Shown: positions 26,441 to 37,970 of the stretch, piece by piece | How the letters are laid out: every line of letters begins with the position of its first letter | Position numbering within the stretch: position 1 is the first letter of the stretch | Source: Nematostella vectensis | Lineage: Eukaryota > Cnidaria > Anthozoa > Actiniaria > Edwardsiidae | Assembly: GCF_932526225.1 (NCBI RefSeq) | Contig: NC_064045.1 | Span: 7,324,498 to 7,388,497 of the forward strand | DNA: 64,000 nt | Reading direction: 5' to 3' | Translations under genes and position numbers: made by a program | The notes under the pieces: model-generated | Databases searched by the model: none | What the model was told of the DNA's origin: nothing | Seen by the model: the letters and a program-made list of their open reading frames with translations, nothing else

Positions 26441-29400
26441 GGATGATGTGTAAGTTAAATAACAAGCAAAAGTGTACATGTCTTATAGTGCTGGGTCAAC
26501 TTCTCTTGGAAATATGTTACTTTATATCCTAAGATGCCTTTTGAAAAGGGTCAATAAAGTGGAACCTTGATTTAACGAAGCCCTACTAAGTATAAAGTCC
26601 TTGGTATAACAAACAATCTCCTTCCTCCAGCCTGGTCAAAATTACAGAAAATGTATGGAACAGAACCTTGATATAACAAACCCTCGACATACTAAACAGA
26701 TTTCCCCAGTCCCTTGGCACTTCGTTAAATCAAGGTTTAATTGTACTGTTGAAAGGTGGAGCTAATTTTTAAAAAAATGGCTCTACAGAGACGGCTCTAT
26801 ATCTGTAAAATGGAAAGCAAGCATCCAAAATGAACACAGTTTTTTATCACCCTACTGTTCATAATAAATTGTAGGTTTCTGCACATTCCTCTGATGGACA
26901 CCGAAAGAGCATGGAGTCAAGCCATGGAGCTTAAGCTGTTAGCCAATACTGAGCCAAGAAAAAGATTCCATCTGATTCGACGGCTGCAGAAGGCTTCCAA
27001 ACATGCACAGGATCTTGAGAACTTGTGTGACGGGGACATGTGTGATGCAAGAACGAAACTAGAAGCCCAGGTGAGATATGGTTGCACTGTATTTCCAATA
27101 AAAAAATCATGTAGTTCTTTTCAACAGTAAACAGAAGCCTAGATCTTTTTTCAACTTTATTTAGTTAACAACATAAGTTACTACAATAAAATTCTTCACT
27201 CATATCATTTTATGACATGGGCAACTGCCCTAGAACGAATTGGCAAACTTTAGCCGTTACATTAACTGAGCTCAGCTGCTTGGGTGTTTCAGGTTATGGC
27301 CCCTCTTAAAGGGGCAGTGTCATGGTAAGAGCTTTGCAATAGCCCGGGCACAATGAATTTCATTCAAATTCTAATGTTGACTTACGAGCCTTTGGTACAT
27401 ACATGTGGGAGATTTAAATAAATACCACAAACTGTCAATAAACATAATTTTCAATAAAATATGTATAAAATGTCTATTAATTTAACAAGTCATTGACAGC
27501 TTAAAGTTCAACTGTTTGTAGACAATTAAAAGCCTACAGTAAACACTGACTGACAATGACATGCACAGTACTATGACACTGCCCAGACTACTGTCTGTTC
27601 AGTACATTACAGCATCTGCCTTCTCTCCTCAGACAGATTGTTTAATAGATCATGATGTACAGTACTGTAGTTCTGCTGTTTTTGATTTGCTATGGCTTAC
27701 CTGATAACTTTAATTTTAGGCTTATTCCTCCTACATGAAGGGAAGTGTAAGCTTTGAGTTACAAAACTGGAAAGAGGCTTTAGAGCTTTTTGGCCGATCT
27801 AGGTAAGACATACAGTACAGTAGTTCAGCATGACCAGTAAAAAAATGAGCAGCAAAACATGTGTAGAATGTTCTTCGACTTGAGTCATTTTCCCAAGGAA
27901 CACCTTCTTACTACTTTTCCATTCAATTCATTCAAAACATGCAGTTTTTCAATCAATTTTAAAGTTCTGTTTGGAGTAAGAAAGGGTGTTTTATACTGTA
28001 CACTACATTGGTGTACAGTATGTAAAGGACAATGCACATGGACAGAAGAAAACATTTCTACTGTATATCTCATTGTACTGTAACTTAAACTAATGATTCT
28101 TGTTAAAAACAAGAAGGTGAAATCTTAGCATACATTTTCTTCACCAGGACCATCTATGAGAGGCTAGCTGGAGCATTCTCTGAGGAGCAGCGAAATATGT
28201 ATCTACAACGGGTAGAGGAAATAACACCAAATATCCGCTACTGTGCATATAACCTCGGGGAGAGTGGCACAGACATTAATGATCTCATGCAGCTGAGGCA
28301 TTGTTCAGCAGGTGGTGTGCAGGACCCAGTACTTGCCGCCAAGATTGATGTAAGTAAAAGAATATGGAAAGGGTGTTGCTTCTGGACAAGGCCCCCTATT
28401 CCTATCTCTCCACAAATTTTATCTTTGTATGTAATATTTTTCTAATTCACTTTTTACAGGATAACCTCCATTACATATAATGGGCACCCTCTGAGCCAAA
28501 TAGTGTGTCTGTTACAATATACGTTTGGGGAGTTGAGGTTTTATCTATATACAGTTTTACTGACAACACATTTTTAAGTGTGTAAGGTAGAGCGTTCTGT
28601 CAACAAAAAGTTGACATATTATTACAATGATCACAGGAAGTTCTAGCTCAGACCCGCGAGAAAGAAGCTGGTGCCATGACAGAGGTTGTGTGGTGCAATC
28701 GCACAATCCCAGTGAGGAATGAGAAGGTGCGGGGCTTTATACTCCATGCCCAACAGATGGCTAGAGAGCTTGACCGGGCAGAGGACCTTGACGGGCGCAT
28801 GGAGCTGTATGAGGACTTACTTTTAGAGTGCAAGGATGCTTTGCAAGCAATAAAGGATGACCTCAAAGGAGATCTGGTCAGTGAAGAGCTTAAAGTACAT
28901 GTATAGATGGTTAACAATTTGAAACAAAGGGGAATATGTTGAGAGAAGAGCTTGTTTTAAGCTTTTAGATAATTTTACTACTGTAGGGAAATGAATTAAA
29001 TCAACACAACATTGATAGAAGTGGTTTAATATTTTATTCTTCTGTGAAAACAGAGTAGTTTTGCTGACATTTCAAATGTTAGCCCTTCATCACTCTGACG
29101 AAGAGCTAATGCTTGAAACATTAGCAAAAGTATTTCAACCTGGTATTAATTGATTTATTTCCCTGATTCATGCCTACTGTAGTTATTCTACAGCTTGTCT
29201 TGTAGTTTCCTCCTGTACTGTAGCTCTTATTATATATACAGTACAATACTGTACATACTTGTATAGTATTGTACTGTAGCTATTCCTGTAGCTAGGCTGT
29301 AATACAGACAACATTGGCACTCTTTTATCCTTTTATACTGTAGACTGTATGTATTCCCCAATATTGACTCCAAGTTCTTACTGGACATTCCTACATATTG

Positions 29401-32400
29401 ACACAACCCTTCACCCCCAGTCTACAGGTAAAAACAGGTCACAGAAGACAGAAGCACAAGTTGCCAACCTTCAGTTTCTTCACACTTACGTTACTTACCT
29501 CAAGTTGACCAAGACAATAGAACGCTACCTTCTGCTTGCGGAATCCATGAAGAACCAGCTACCGGCTAACCTGCAGGACACTGCAAACGGGTCAGAGCCT
29601 CTTCCAAACAAGAAGCTGACAAAGCCTGAAGACATGGTCAGGATTTATGACATTATACTACAGGTGAGAGAATTCTTACCCCCTTAATCTAGATTAAATA
29701 AATTGACATAAATATTTCTCAAGGTTTTTTGTACATGATTGAAGTTGTACACAATGCGGAAAGTTCCATCTTAACTTACATTGTTCCTGGTCACCACAGC
29801 CTTTAATTGCTAGCCAATGATACTAGTTCCATTACAACTTTATTTAGAACTTATCAGACATGAGTGAGCTCCACAGTGTGGAAGACGATCTGGAACTCAC
29901 TAAAGAGATTGCTGCTCAGACATTAGAATACAAGGCGTACAGGTGAGCATTTTGAACATTAACAGTGCATCCTATGGTCTTCAACCATATTGTTCTGCTC
30001 TCTCTATATACTGTAGAGCTCCTATGTACATCTAATTGAATTAAACAACTTGTATTTTAGCCTTCTGGCAAACACCTATTCAAATACCTTTGCCAGGTTA
30101 TCTCGAATGTTGAGTGGTTAGTGTGTTTGCATTTCGTGCTATCTACAATAACAAAATGGCAATTGACAGAGCCACCTAAAGAAAACACCCAATGGATCAA
30201 ATTGTTGAGATATTTTTGCTTTTCAATACTTTTTACTGCTGTATAAAAATGACCTGAATGCACTAAGAATTTAATAAATGTCTATGGGTTACCACGATTG
30301 AAAGTTACATACATCCTAAATGTTGACAAAGTAATTTGTGGTTAAGATGTTTTTTAGATGTTTTTATTTTATTTTTGAATCAATTCTTGTGTATTACAGA
30401 TGTTTTTACATTGCACACTCATATCTCTTGGCCAAGAAATGGCGTGAGGCTGCTGTGTTGTATGATCGTGTGACAAGTCATGCAAATTCTGCCATCAGTC
30501 ACTTTAGAGAGTGCCAGAACTTCCAATCACAAGTGAGTATACAGTGTATTTTGTGTGAATTCTTTCTTTGATAGAAATAATTGACATTTGACAGATAGCC
30601 TTCATTTACAGATATATGTTATTACACCTGGCAGTTTTCATGGTTATGATGGTGGAGATAATGGCGGTGGGATGATGGTGATGGAATAGTGATGATGATG
30701 TTTATAGTGGCATTGGGATAATGATGATGATGATGGTGGTAGTATGATGATGATGATGATGGTAGTGGGATGATTGTGGTGGGTTGATGGTGATGATAAT
30801 GATAATAGTTATTATGATGGCTTTATTGTTGATGGTGATAGTGGTGATAAAAATGCTTGTGATTCTGGTGGTGGTACAGTAACAATGATGATTATGATGA
30901 CTGTAAACACGTTGATGATGACTATAGTTGACTATTATAATGATGATGATGGTGGTGGTAATGATTATAATAATGATGATGATGATGGCTGTGGTGATTA
31001 TACAGTAGTTATGATGACAGTGATGATAAGGATGTTGATGATGATGATTATAAAGGAGAAGGAGGACACGATGATGATGGTGATGATGTTGTTGTGATAT
31101 AATGATGATGATGGCAGTGATGGTTATGATTATAATGATGACTATGGCAATGATAATTGCCTCTTGGCACTAACACTAAAGATGTTAATACTTTTAAGAA
31201 GAGAGAGGAGCTTGAATATGAGTAAGGGGGAGGACTATGAGATAACGTTCAGCTTTCTCACTCAACAGCAGCAGGCATCCCGACTACAAGATCTGGCATC
31301 GTTGTCACGTGGCTCAAAGTGCTCTGCGCATGCTTCGAGTATTCTTGGTGGGTATATATGTGAACAAGAACATTATATGATATTTTCACCTACGAGAATA
31401 AGGAAATAACCACATACCTTTATTAGCTCAAAGCTAATTTAGACTAATAGTTATATATAAATAAGTAGAAGAATAACATGTTTTATATTAAGTAAAAGAT
31501 AAATATTTCTTGTAGAAGGTTGTTCATTTTTCTGTCTTTCCCCTTCCTTTGTTTTGCTTTGTCTGACAGGCCACAATAAGCGAATCAATAACACTATATG
31601 GTATTTATTTGAATGGTATTGACTCTTTCAGATAGTGAAGAGATCACGGACAAGCTGGCAAGTGCTACCATCGAAGACAAGGTTTGTTGCACTAGGAATT
31701 GTTGGGGGAAGCCTACAGTACATAGGTAGCGCAGTCGGCAGAGCTTTATTCTGTACAAGTGCCTGTGCCTCTCACCACAGGGTTCTGGGTTCGATTCGAG
31801 TTGAGTAAGTTAGTCTCGCCTTTGCTCCGAGGGTTTTTCTCCGTGTTCAACGGTTTTTCTCCCTCCACAAAACCAACAATTTCGATCTTAGCTGTGATCC
31901 GTGGTCAGACATGAGTTGTATGGCGGCTGCCTGAGGCGCCTTCCTATGCCTTAGATCTTATTAATTCAGCTTGCGAATCCTCTTCTACCTGATTTACTTC
32001 ACGTAATAACTACACAAACCCGACATGGAAACGTTTGACGTTCTGTCACATTTGGGGACGTGGGGAATTTTTATATATGCATTATTTTCGGCGGTAAACT
32101 TGACATGGGAGGAGGGGCTATGCTATAAAGTTTCAATTTGATTGTTGAAGAAAAGCAATGAAAAGTGCATACTAGTTTACAAGGCGTAGTCGCTGCTACC
32201 ATCTCTGTCGGCCCATACTAACCCCTGTTCACCTCTTTGTCAGACGTTAGCGGAGCGTCTAGACGTATATCACGTCGACCAATCACTGGTCAGCAAGAAA
32301 CCCCACGTGACCACTTTCCCGCCAGACTTCCAACCAGTGCCGTGCAAACCGCTGTTTTTCGACCTTGCCCTGAACCACGTGGAGTTCCCCTCCCTCGCCG

Positions 32401-32474
32401 AACGCGTGGAGACCAAGAAAGCTGCTGGGATCACTGGTTATTTCAAGGGGTGGCTTTGGGGAGGTGGAAATTAG
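24977..32474 (+). CDS. SRP68: SRP68, signal recognition particle 68-kDa subunit (13 coding exons)
   Basis: Component of the cytoplasmic signal recognition particle; with SRP72 it binds 7SL RNA during cotranslational targeting to the ER. Coding exons read from splice sites: 24977-25085, 25880-25946, 26110-26223, 26875-27070, 27720-27802, 28148-28349, 28637-28876, 29421-29663, 29848-29942, 30400-30532, 31269-31347, 31632-31681, 32244-32474. All phases close, giving about 613 aa; the human protein is 627. Family signatures are clear: QHGLRHGDYQRYR, NTEPRKRFHL, TKLEAQAY, TIYERLAGAFSEEQ, SPNIRYCAYN-like NIRYCAYN, YDIILQ, KPLFFDLALNH and C-terminal GITGYFKG. The start is the ATG after an AT/GC-mixed 5' end (CCAAGATGG, a good Kozak context). 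Uncertain points: the exon 7 donor (a weak GTCAGT at 28877, chosen because it fits the family length, or GTACAT at 28895) and the exon 11 acceptor within a CAGCAGCAG run. Intact gene, no break seen. Confidence 0.95.
26406..26442. repeat. (TG)n followed by a G tract in SRP68 intron 3
   Basis: Eight or so TG units then about 18 G residues. Confidence 0.9.
26555..26745. mobile_element. Pogo-like MITE in SRP68 intron 3
   Basis: Left end GGAACCTTGATTTAACGAAG and right end CTTCGTTAAATCAAGGTTTAA are inverted copies next to TA dinucleotides. An internal CCTTGATATAACAAAC word repeats the terminus. The AACCTTGATTTAACGAA type is characteristic of pogo/Tigger-derived MITEs. No ORF. Confidence 0.7.
28985..29180. 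mobile_element. Palindromic element with hammerhead-like core in SRP68 intron 7
   Basis: Nested inverted repeats: CTACTGTAGGGAAAT (28979) against ATTTCCCTGATTCATGCCTACTGTAG (29155-29181), and inside them GCTGACATTTC..GTTAGCCCTTC against GAAGAGCTAAT..GAAACATTAGC (29053-29115). The inner right arm contains CTGACGA, a short GAGC/GCTT stem, then GAAAC. Confidence 0.45.
30645..31160. repeat. GAT-rich imperfect microsatellite in SRP68 intron 10
   Basis: About 0.5 kb of degenerate GATGAT/GATGGTG units. The open frame at 30774-31097 is low-complexity repeat, not coding. Confidence 0.9.
31724..31960 (+). mobile_element. tRNA-derived SINE in SRP68 intron 12
   Basis: A-box TAGCGCAGTCGG at 31727 and B-box GGTTCGATTCG at 31788, spaced as in tRNA genes, but the body does not fold as an intact tRNA. 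A tRNA-unrelated region follows (CTCCGAGGGTTTTTCTCC, AAAACCAACAA, TGATCCGTGGTCAGACATG). A reverse-complement piece of the same body (CTGACCACGGATCA) lies at 41137-41150. Confidence 0.75.
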
Positions 32475-32510
32475 GTTGAATCAATATAATACAACGGTTA
32501 AAGTTTTAAG

Positions 32511-32652
32511 GGTAAGTTCAAACGTCGTATTATCCATGAGCCGTATTCAATGCAGATGCATGCAAATGAATCAAGTCTATTGTTTCATTTTGATTTGCAT
32601 GTATTTGCATTGAATACGGCTCATGGATAATACGACGTTAGAACTTAGCCTA
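32511..32652. mobile_element. Foldback MITE just 3' of SRP68
   Basis: GTCGTATTATCCATGAGCCG (32525) is inverted at 32618-32638, with homology continuing through ATTCAATGCA..TGCAAAT toward the centre. About 140 bp hairpin, starting about 40 bp after the SRP68 stop, so it may be part of the 3' UTR. Confidence 0.8.
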
Positions 32653-32944
32653 AGGAATCCTCGTCTTATTAGCGTGTGTTATTGCTGACAGCCCGTGGAT
32701 CATTAGCTGGAAGTGCTTGGCACGCCTACACTGACAACTATTTCAGAGAGTTCCTTAGAACTTTGAGCAAGCAAAGGCCAAAAATCGTGTACTGTACCAA
32801 CGTCATTTTTGTGGTGATCAGTATAGACTAAGGAGTCGTCTACACTAACACGGATTCAAAAATATACGGATTCGCCGTAAACGCGTTACTTAATTCGCGT
32901 CCATACTATCGTTTTCGCTCGGATCCAGCCGTCCACACTAACAC

Positions 32945-33155
32945 GGAGTTAACCATGCGACGCGCGCTACCGTGGCCACCAATACAAAGTTAACCATGCG
33001 ACGCTACCGTGACCACCAATACAAAGTTTACCATGCGACGCCCGCTACCGTGACCACCAATACAACGTTCATCGTGCGACGCGCGCTACCGTGACCACCA
33101 ATACAACGTTCATCGTGCGACGCGCGCTACCGTGACCAGCAATACAAACATGCAA
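32945..33155. repeat. Tandem repeat of about 44 bp (TACCGTGACCACCAATACAA)
   Basis: Five copies of a unit containing CGACGCGCGCTACCGTGACC and ACCAATACAAAGTT or ..CGTTCATCG. Later copies are more alike than earlier ones. Confidence 0.85.
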
Positions 33156-33668
33156 GAATCTGACTTTTTATTGACCCGAACTTCGTAACTAGGCTGAGTT
33201 CATCCTGCTTTTGTCTACACTAAAGCATTTCTTTGCCTAGCTAGTTCGGTAGTGAAGTCCCTGTCAATCAGATAGTAACATTCTCCCATCCTAATTGGTT
33301 CTTATTGGATTACTTTACAAATCTGTCAAGGTGGCCAGGAGCTTTGCATACCGACTGACATTGAATTGTGAAATTATCAATCAACTAATTGAGGCCAAGA
33401 GACTTGTAATCATATCTTATGAAATCATTAAAATATTCCTTGAAATGGAAAAGCTCATTAACACGACAGGCAGAGATTTTGTATTGAGCATGCGCTTAAC
33501 CACTGGCCATTTGTCATAAATCACCGGCGCGTAGAGTCTACAATGATTGCGATAAACTTATTTGAAATTCATATTTACAGCCCCTTATATTTCTCTAGTG
33601 CTTATCAATAACAAAAAGTATATTATATTTGGAGAAAAGCAATAATAGCAATGATATAGATCCTAAAG

Positions 33669-34205
33669 TTAAGAAACATTACAGGAACTATAAAGCCAGG
33701 GCCATTGTTTTGATTAAGTTGTTACCCTTATTTAAATAAGCATGACAGGCTATCATCAAAAGCAAAAATATCGAATTCGGGGATATTTTACAGCTGTTTT
33801 ATTCTACACCTAACTAGCATTTATCTCCTCTATGTCTTTACTTAATTGTGTTCACGATACATCCTCGAGGAATCCTGAAGAAAAAAGAAAAAGAAAAAAA
33901 CAACTTAATCAAAACAATGGCCCTGGCCCTGGCTTTATAGTTCCTGTAATGTTTCTTAACAAAGTTAACAAAGTTAAGAAACATTACAGGAACTATAAAG
34001 CCAAGGGGCCAGGGCCATTGTTTTGATTAAGTCGTTACCCTTATTTAAATAAGCATGACAGGCTATCATCAAAAGCAAAAATATCGAATTTGGGGATATT
34101 TTACAGCTGTTTTATTCTACACCTAACTAGCATTTATCTCCTCTATGTCTCAACTTAATTGTGTTCACGATACATCCTCGAGGAATCCTGAAGAAAAAAG
34201 TGAGA
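33669..34205. repeat. Tandem duplication (313-bp offset) with an inverted copy of its edge
   Basis: The block from GTTAAGAAACATTACAGGAA through CATGACAGGCTATC to GGAATCCTGAAGAAAAAAG appears at 33669-33890 and again at 33975-34200. Between the copies (33902-33962) the first 45 bp of the block is present inverted (GGCTTTATAGTTCCTGTAAT), giving a hairpin next to the second copy. Confidence 0.85.
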
Positions 34206-35594
34206 TCACGGCCCCCATTCAAATATGCAAATTGATATTCTAGTACAACTAAACTGAGTACTAAAAATGTTTTTTTACGGAGAGAGCCAATTTTGAGAGG
34301 GTCCAGAATACTCTGGATGAATACTAGATACTTAATATTTTCTGATCTGTAGGATATTTGACCGGTACAACGACTAGCTTTTCCGAAAAAGAAAAAAATA
34401 TCGCACCAAACGCATCGTTTATTTATTACATTTTGTTTACAAAATTATTATATTTCCAATTGTACGATTGCCAACCTCTTAGTACTGAATGGAGCAGGGA
34501 CCCTTGGTTAACAACTACTGAAAAGGCAGTGCCAATTGCTAACGAGATCAGTATAAGAATAATATTTCTAGCCAGACTAATCAGTCATTTTGCAAACCCA
34601 CCTCCTAAGGATGCCTAATTTCAGCTTGAGCGCCAATTTTGGTAAACTTTCTTGATACATGAATGAGATAACTAAGCTTTGCATCTAATACTTCTATTCT
34701 CAGACCGTCGGTACATCGCCTGTGGAACTGAAACAACGACCTCCAAATTTTACCTTTTTGTACATATGAGTAATTTGATCAAATTTAAGTCTTAATTTAA
34801 TTACTAATTTGTTGCACTATTGGTTAAGCAATGCATTAATAGTGATTAATAAATACAGCAGCTACCGTTTTTGCTTACCATTTGAACAGAGATACCCGCG
34901 ATGTCTAGTTATTCAGTAAGTAAGACACGTGTACTGAAATATCGCCGCCATTTTAATAGCACAACCTCAAACAACATGTTCTCCGTTCACATTTTAATCC
35001 GTATTTATGCACCAACATGGCGCACAAAAACATAACATAAGCAATATTCAATAACTCATAAAGCCTGCAGTACTCTCTCGAGAAAGAATTCAATCATCTG
35101 ATATCATATTTAGCGTTCAAACGGTGGACATTTTTACGTTAAAATCGTAAACATTCGAAACACGAACAATGCAAAGTATGATAATGAAGCTCGCATCTAG
35201 GGGCCTGGAGCATGCGCAAGGCATACTCTCTGCATGTTCATTAACACTAGGTTCATGTTTTTCAATAGCACTTAGATAGGTGGTGACACAGTTGGATATC
35301 CCTTCTTATCTAGACTCGTCCCCAGGCTTCTTCTTTGTCACCACTTTTTCGTAGGCCCCATGATGCAACGAGATCATATTTTAGTTTCAACATATGTTTA
35401 GGCAGCAAATCAATAATGACGTCACTAACAAGAGCCGCGCAGCGAAAAGAAGCCTGGTAATGAGGCTTCTCCTTTTTCATGAATCACATTTAGAGTTCGG
35501 AATTTTACTTATAGACCACTTATCTCGCAAACCCCAACATCTCAGATCTTCTCACACATTTTCAGTAATCCAGTTCCCCTCCTCGACTCTTAAA
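34206..35594. other. No gene seen
   Basis: Intergenic, AT-rich, no repeat or coding pattern recognised. Confidence 0.45.
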
Positions 35595-35745
35595 GGCCGA
35601 TTTAGACGGCACGATTTAGTCGTATGCGACCTGTTTACGACATATCTTAACCCTGAATTACACACTACGACATTGGTAATCTAGCTTAGTAGCGGAATTG
35701 TAGAAGTATCGCATACATCTTAGTCGTGCTGTCTAAATTAGCCGG
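35595..35745. mobile_element. Foldback MITE (GGCCGATTTAGACGGCACGA ends)
   Basis: GGCCGATTTAGACGGCACGA at the left is mirrored by TCGTGCTGTCTAAATTAGCC at the right, with the arms continuing inward (TTAGTCGTATGCGA against TCGCATAC..GACTAA). No coding content. Confidence 0.75.
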
Positions 35746-35925
35746 GCGCGTTTTTTTTTTCTTTGGAATTGGAATGGTTGGTACAGAATGGTATTCGGGT
35801 CATTCTGCCACACATAGCAGAATGGGTAGAATAGAATGGGAACGCGGAATAAACGAACGCGCGCTTTTTTTTATTCTAATCATTCTCATTCCGGAATCAC
35901 GAGTAAAAAAAACGCGCTTTAATAA
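35746..35925. mobile_element. Adjacent inverted-repeat element (GCGCGTTTTTTTT ends)
   Basis: GCGCGTTTTTTTT at the left and AAAAAAAACGCGC at the right, with GAATTGGAATGG-type and CATTCTCATTCCGGAATC-type arms. It directly abuts the preceding MITE. Confidence 0.5.
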
Positions 35926-36347
35926 ACTCGCGCCTTAATAAACTCTCACAATGCGAGCCCGCGCCTCTTGCGCTATATCTCTCGTAATCCAAATACTTTG
36001 GAAGCGAGGCGTGTTTCGAGCTGACGGGAATTAGCTATGCAGGGTTATTTCCGAGGGCTGGAGAATGGAGGGGGGGGTGGGGGGTAAAGATAGTAGCTAC
36101 GTTTCAAATCTGATGCAGTCAAAATGACGGTCCATATACCTGATTTTTATTGGGCAGCAGCGTTTGATCAAAAGCGCATTTCAACATGAACAATTCCAAG
36201 CAATGCTCTTTACAAGCGAACTACTGTTCTCTCCACATTTTCCAGAGAATTCTTGAACCGCCGCATTTTATTGAGTTTCCTGTGAACCGCTGATTAGTAC
36301 TGCTGGCGCATTCTTTCTCGTCGCGCTCGTGATCTCGTGAGTTTTAC

Positions 36348-36575
36348 CTACTGAAGGGCTGATCTATTTTCCCTTCTCGCGTCCATAAAGCGCTTTAAAA
36401 GCCATTCCTCTTCGACATTGTCCTCGAGTCTTTTACCCAATTTTCTGTAGAGCCACTCCTTTAAGAAATTTTCACGGTTTTCACCCAATGTATTTTCAAA
36501 GGCTAATTTAGTTTGCTTTAGTGTTTGAAAAGCGCCGTAAAGCCACTCTTTTTGGATTGATTTTTTTCTAGCCAC
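36348..36575 (-). CDS. Possible small charged repeat ORF, 75 aa, unrecognised
   Basis: Minus-strand ORF with three related segments: KEWLYGAFQTLKQ, KEWLYRKLGKRLEDN and EEWLLKRFMDARREN. Helical and charged. The matching DNA words (AGCCACTC/AGCCATTCC) are spaced irregularly. Next to the 77-bp array, so it may simply be another repeat. No family recognised. Confidence 0.2.
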   Translation of the reverse strand: MARKKSIQKEWLYGAFQTLKQTKLAFENTLGENRENFLKEWLYRKLGKRLEDNVEEEWLLKRFMDARRENRSALQ

Positions 36576-36654
36576 TGGATTTTTAGAAGTTAACGGTTTT
36601 CGTATATCAATTTACATCTCTTCATTACGCTATCCGTTTTTTTTAGATCGTTTG

Positions 36655-37770
36655 GATCCAGGCTTTTCGGCGCTGATGTTATTTTCCCCGTTACGGCTTC
36701 ATTAAGTGCTGTTTTTTGCCTTTCCAGTTCTTACTGTTTTTTCGCCACTGATGTCTTTTCACCGTACTGACAGTTATATTTGACGCTGATGTTTGCCTTC
36801 CCGTAAGCGTTTTTTTTTCGGCGCTGATGTTATTTTCCCAGCTTTGACGGCTATATTTGACGCTGGTATAAATCGGCCTTTCTCGTTCTAACGGGTTTTT
36901 CGGCGCTGATGTTATTTTTCCAATTCTGACGGCTTCATTTGATGCTGATGTTTGCCTTTCCAGTTCTTACGATTTATTCGGCGCTGATGTTATTTTTCCC
37001 GTTCTGGCTACTATATTTGACACTGTTTGCCTCTCCGTTCTAAAGGCTTATTCGGCGCTGATGTTATTTTCCCCTTTAAAACGGGTATATGTTTGCCATT
37101 ATAACAGGTTTTTCGTCGTTGATGTAATTTTTTCCCGTTCTGACTGCTATATTTGACGCCGATGTTCCCCTTTACCGTTGTAACGGGTTTATTCGGCACT
37201 GATGCTACTTTCCCGTTCTTGCGGTTTATTTTGGCTGATGTTATTTTTCCCTTTTTAACGTTTACTTGAAACTGATGTTTGCCTTCCCCGTTCTTGCGGT
37301 ATATTTGCCGCTGTTGTTTTCTCCCCGTTCTGACGGTTATTATTTGACGCATATGTTTGCCTTTACCTTTTTAGCGGTTTATTCCGGGCTGAAACGGCTG
37401 TTTGGAGCTGATTTTTGCTTTTCCCTTTCTGTTTATTCGATGCTGTGTTTTTTTCCTCCATTTGACAACTATATTTGACGCTGATTTTTCCCGTTCTTAC
37501 ATTCTTTTCGCCGCTGGTGTTTCCCGTGTTTTGACGGCTAAATTTAGATTTTTACTTTCCGACTCCAACGGTTCATTTTTGGATTATATTGTTTTTTTCG
37601 TTCTGACGGCTTTATTTGACACTGATGTTTGCCACTCCTGTTCTAACGGTTTATTCGCCGCTGTTGTTTTTACCCATTTCTCGCGGCTATATATGACTCT
37701 AATATTTGCCTTTCCTGTTCTAAGGCCTTTTATGGGCACTGATGTTTGCTTTACCCGTCTAGTTGTTTTT
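36655..37770. repeat. Tandem array of about 77-bp dimeric units with CCGT-N4-ACGG palindromes
   Basis: GGCGCTGATGTTATTTT recurs near 36669, 36820, 36902, 36980 and 37054, with degenerate copies onward. It alternates with a TATATTTGACGCTGATGTTTGCC half-unit core. Half-units are joined by CCGTTCTAACGG or CCGTTCTGACGG, a perfect CCGT/ACGG inverted pair. Roughly 14 units, decaying toward 37.7 kb. On the minus strand some units stay open and encode basic repeats, but stops interrupt the array. Confidence 0.8.
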
Positions 37771-37802
37771 GTTTTACCCGAATACTATACAACACTTTGA
37801 AA

Positions 37803-37970
37803 ACACTAGATCCGCCATTGTGGTGCGCCCGTCGTTGCGGTTAGATGATATATCCGCCTTTGCGCTGAAAACGCCTTTGCGGCCGTATTCACCATTGCGG
37901 TGATAGTATAAACACCACTGCGGGTGCAATATAAAATCGCCATTGCTGCTATGGTTAATATACACGGATT
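37803..37970. repeat. Second palindromic short-repeat array (CCGCNNTTGCGG-type)
   Basis: Seven or so units about 25-30 bp apart, each with a core such as CGCCATTGTGGTG, CGCCTTTGCGGC, CACCATTGCGGTG or CACCACTGCGGGTG. Each core is a short imperfect palindrome. It directly follows the 77-bp array but is a different sequence. Confidence 0.6.

Noticed and set aside
28648..28917. Minus-strand ORF opposite SRP68 exon 7
   Set aside because: Antisense shadow of a conserved exon.
30774..31097. Asp/Met-rich ORF in SRP68 intron 10
   Set aside because: Degenerate GAT repeat within an intron flanked by well-defined exons.
31724..31800. Possible tRNA gene
   Set aside because: A- and B-boxes are present but the cloverleaf arms do not pair and a SINE body follows.
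37011..37800. Basic and hydrophobic ORFs across the 77-bp array
   Set aside because: Frames shift and stop between units; best explained as tandem repeat rather than protein.
36655..37970. CRISPR-like array
   Set aside because: Eukaryotic context; units are contiguous and degenerate, with no unique spacers of constant length between identical repeats.
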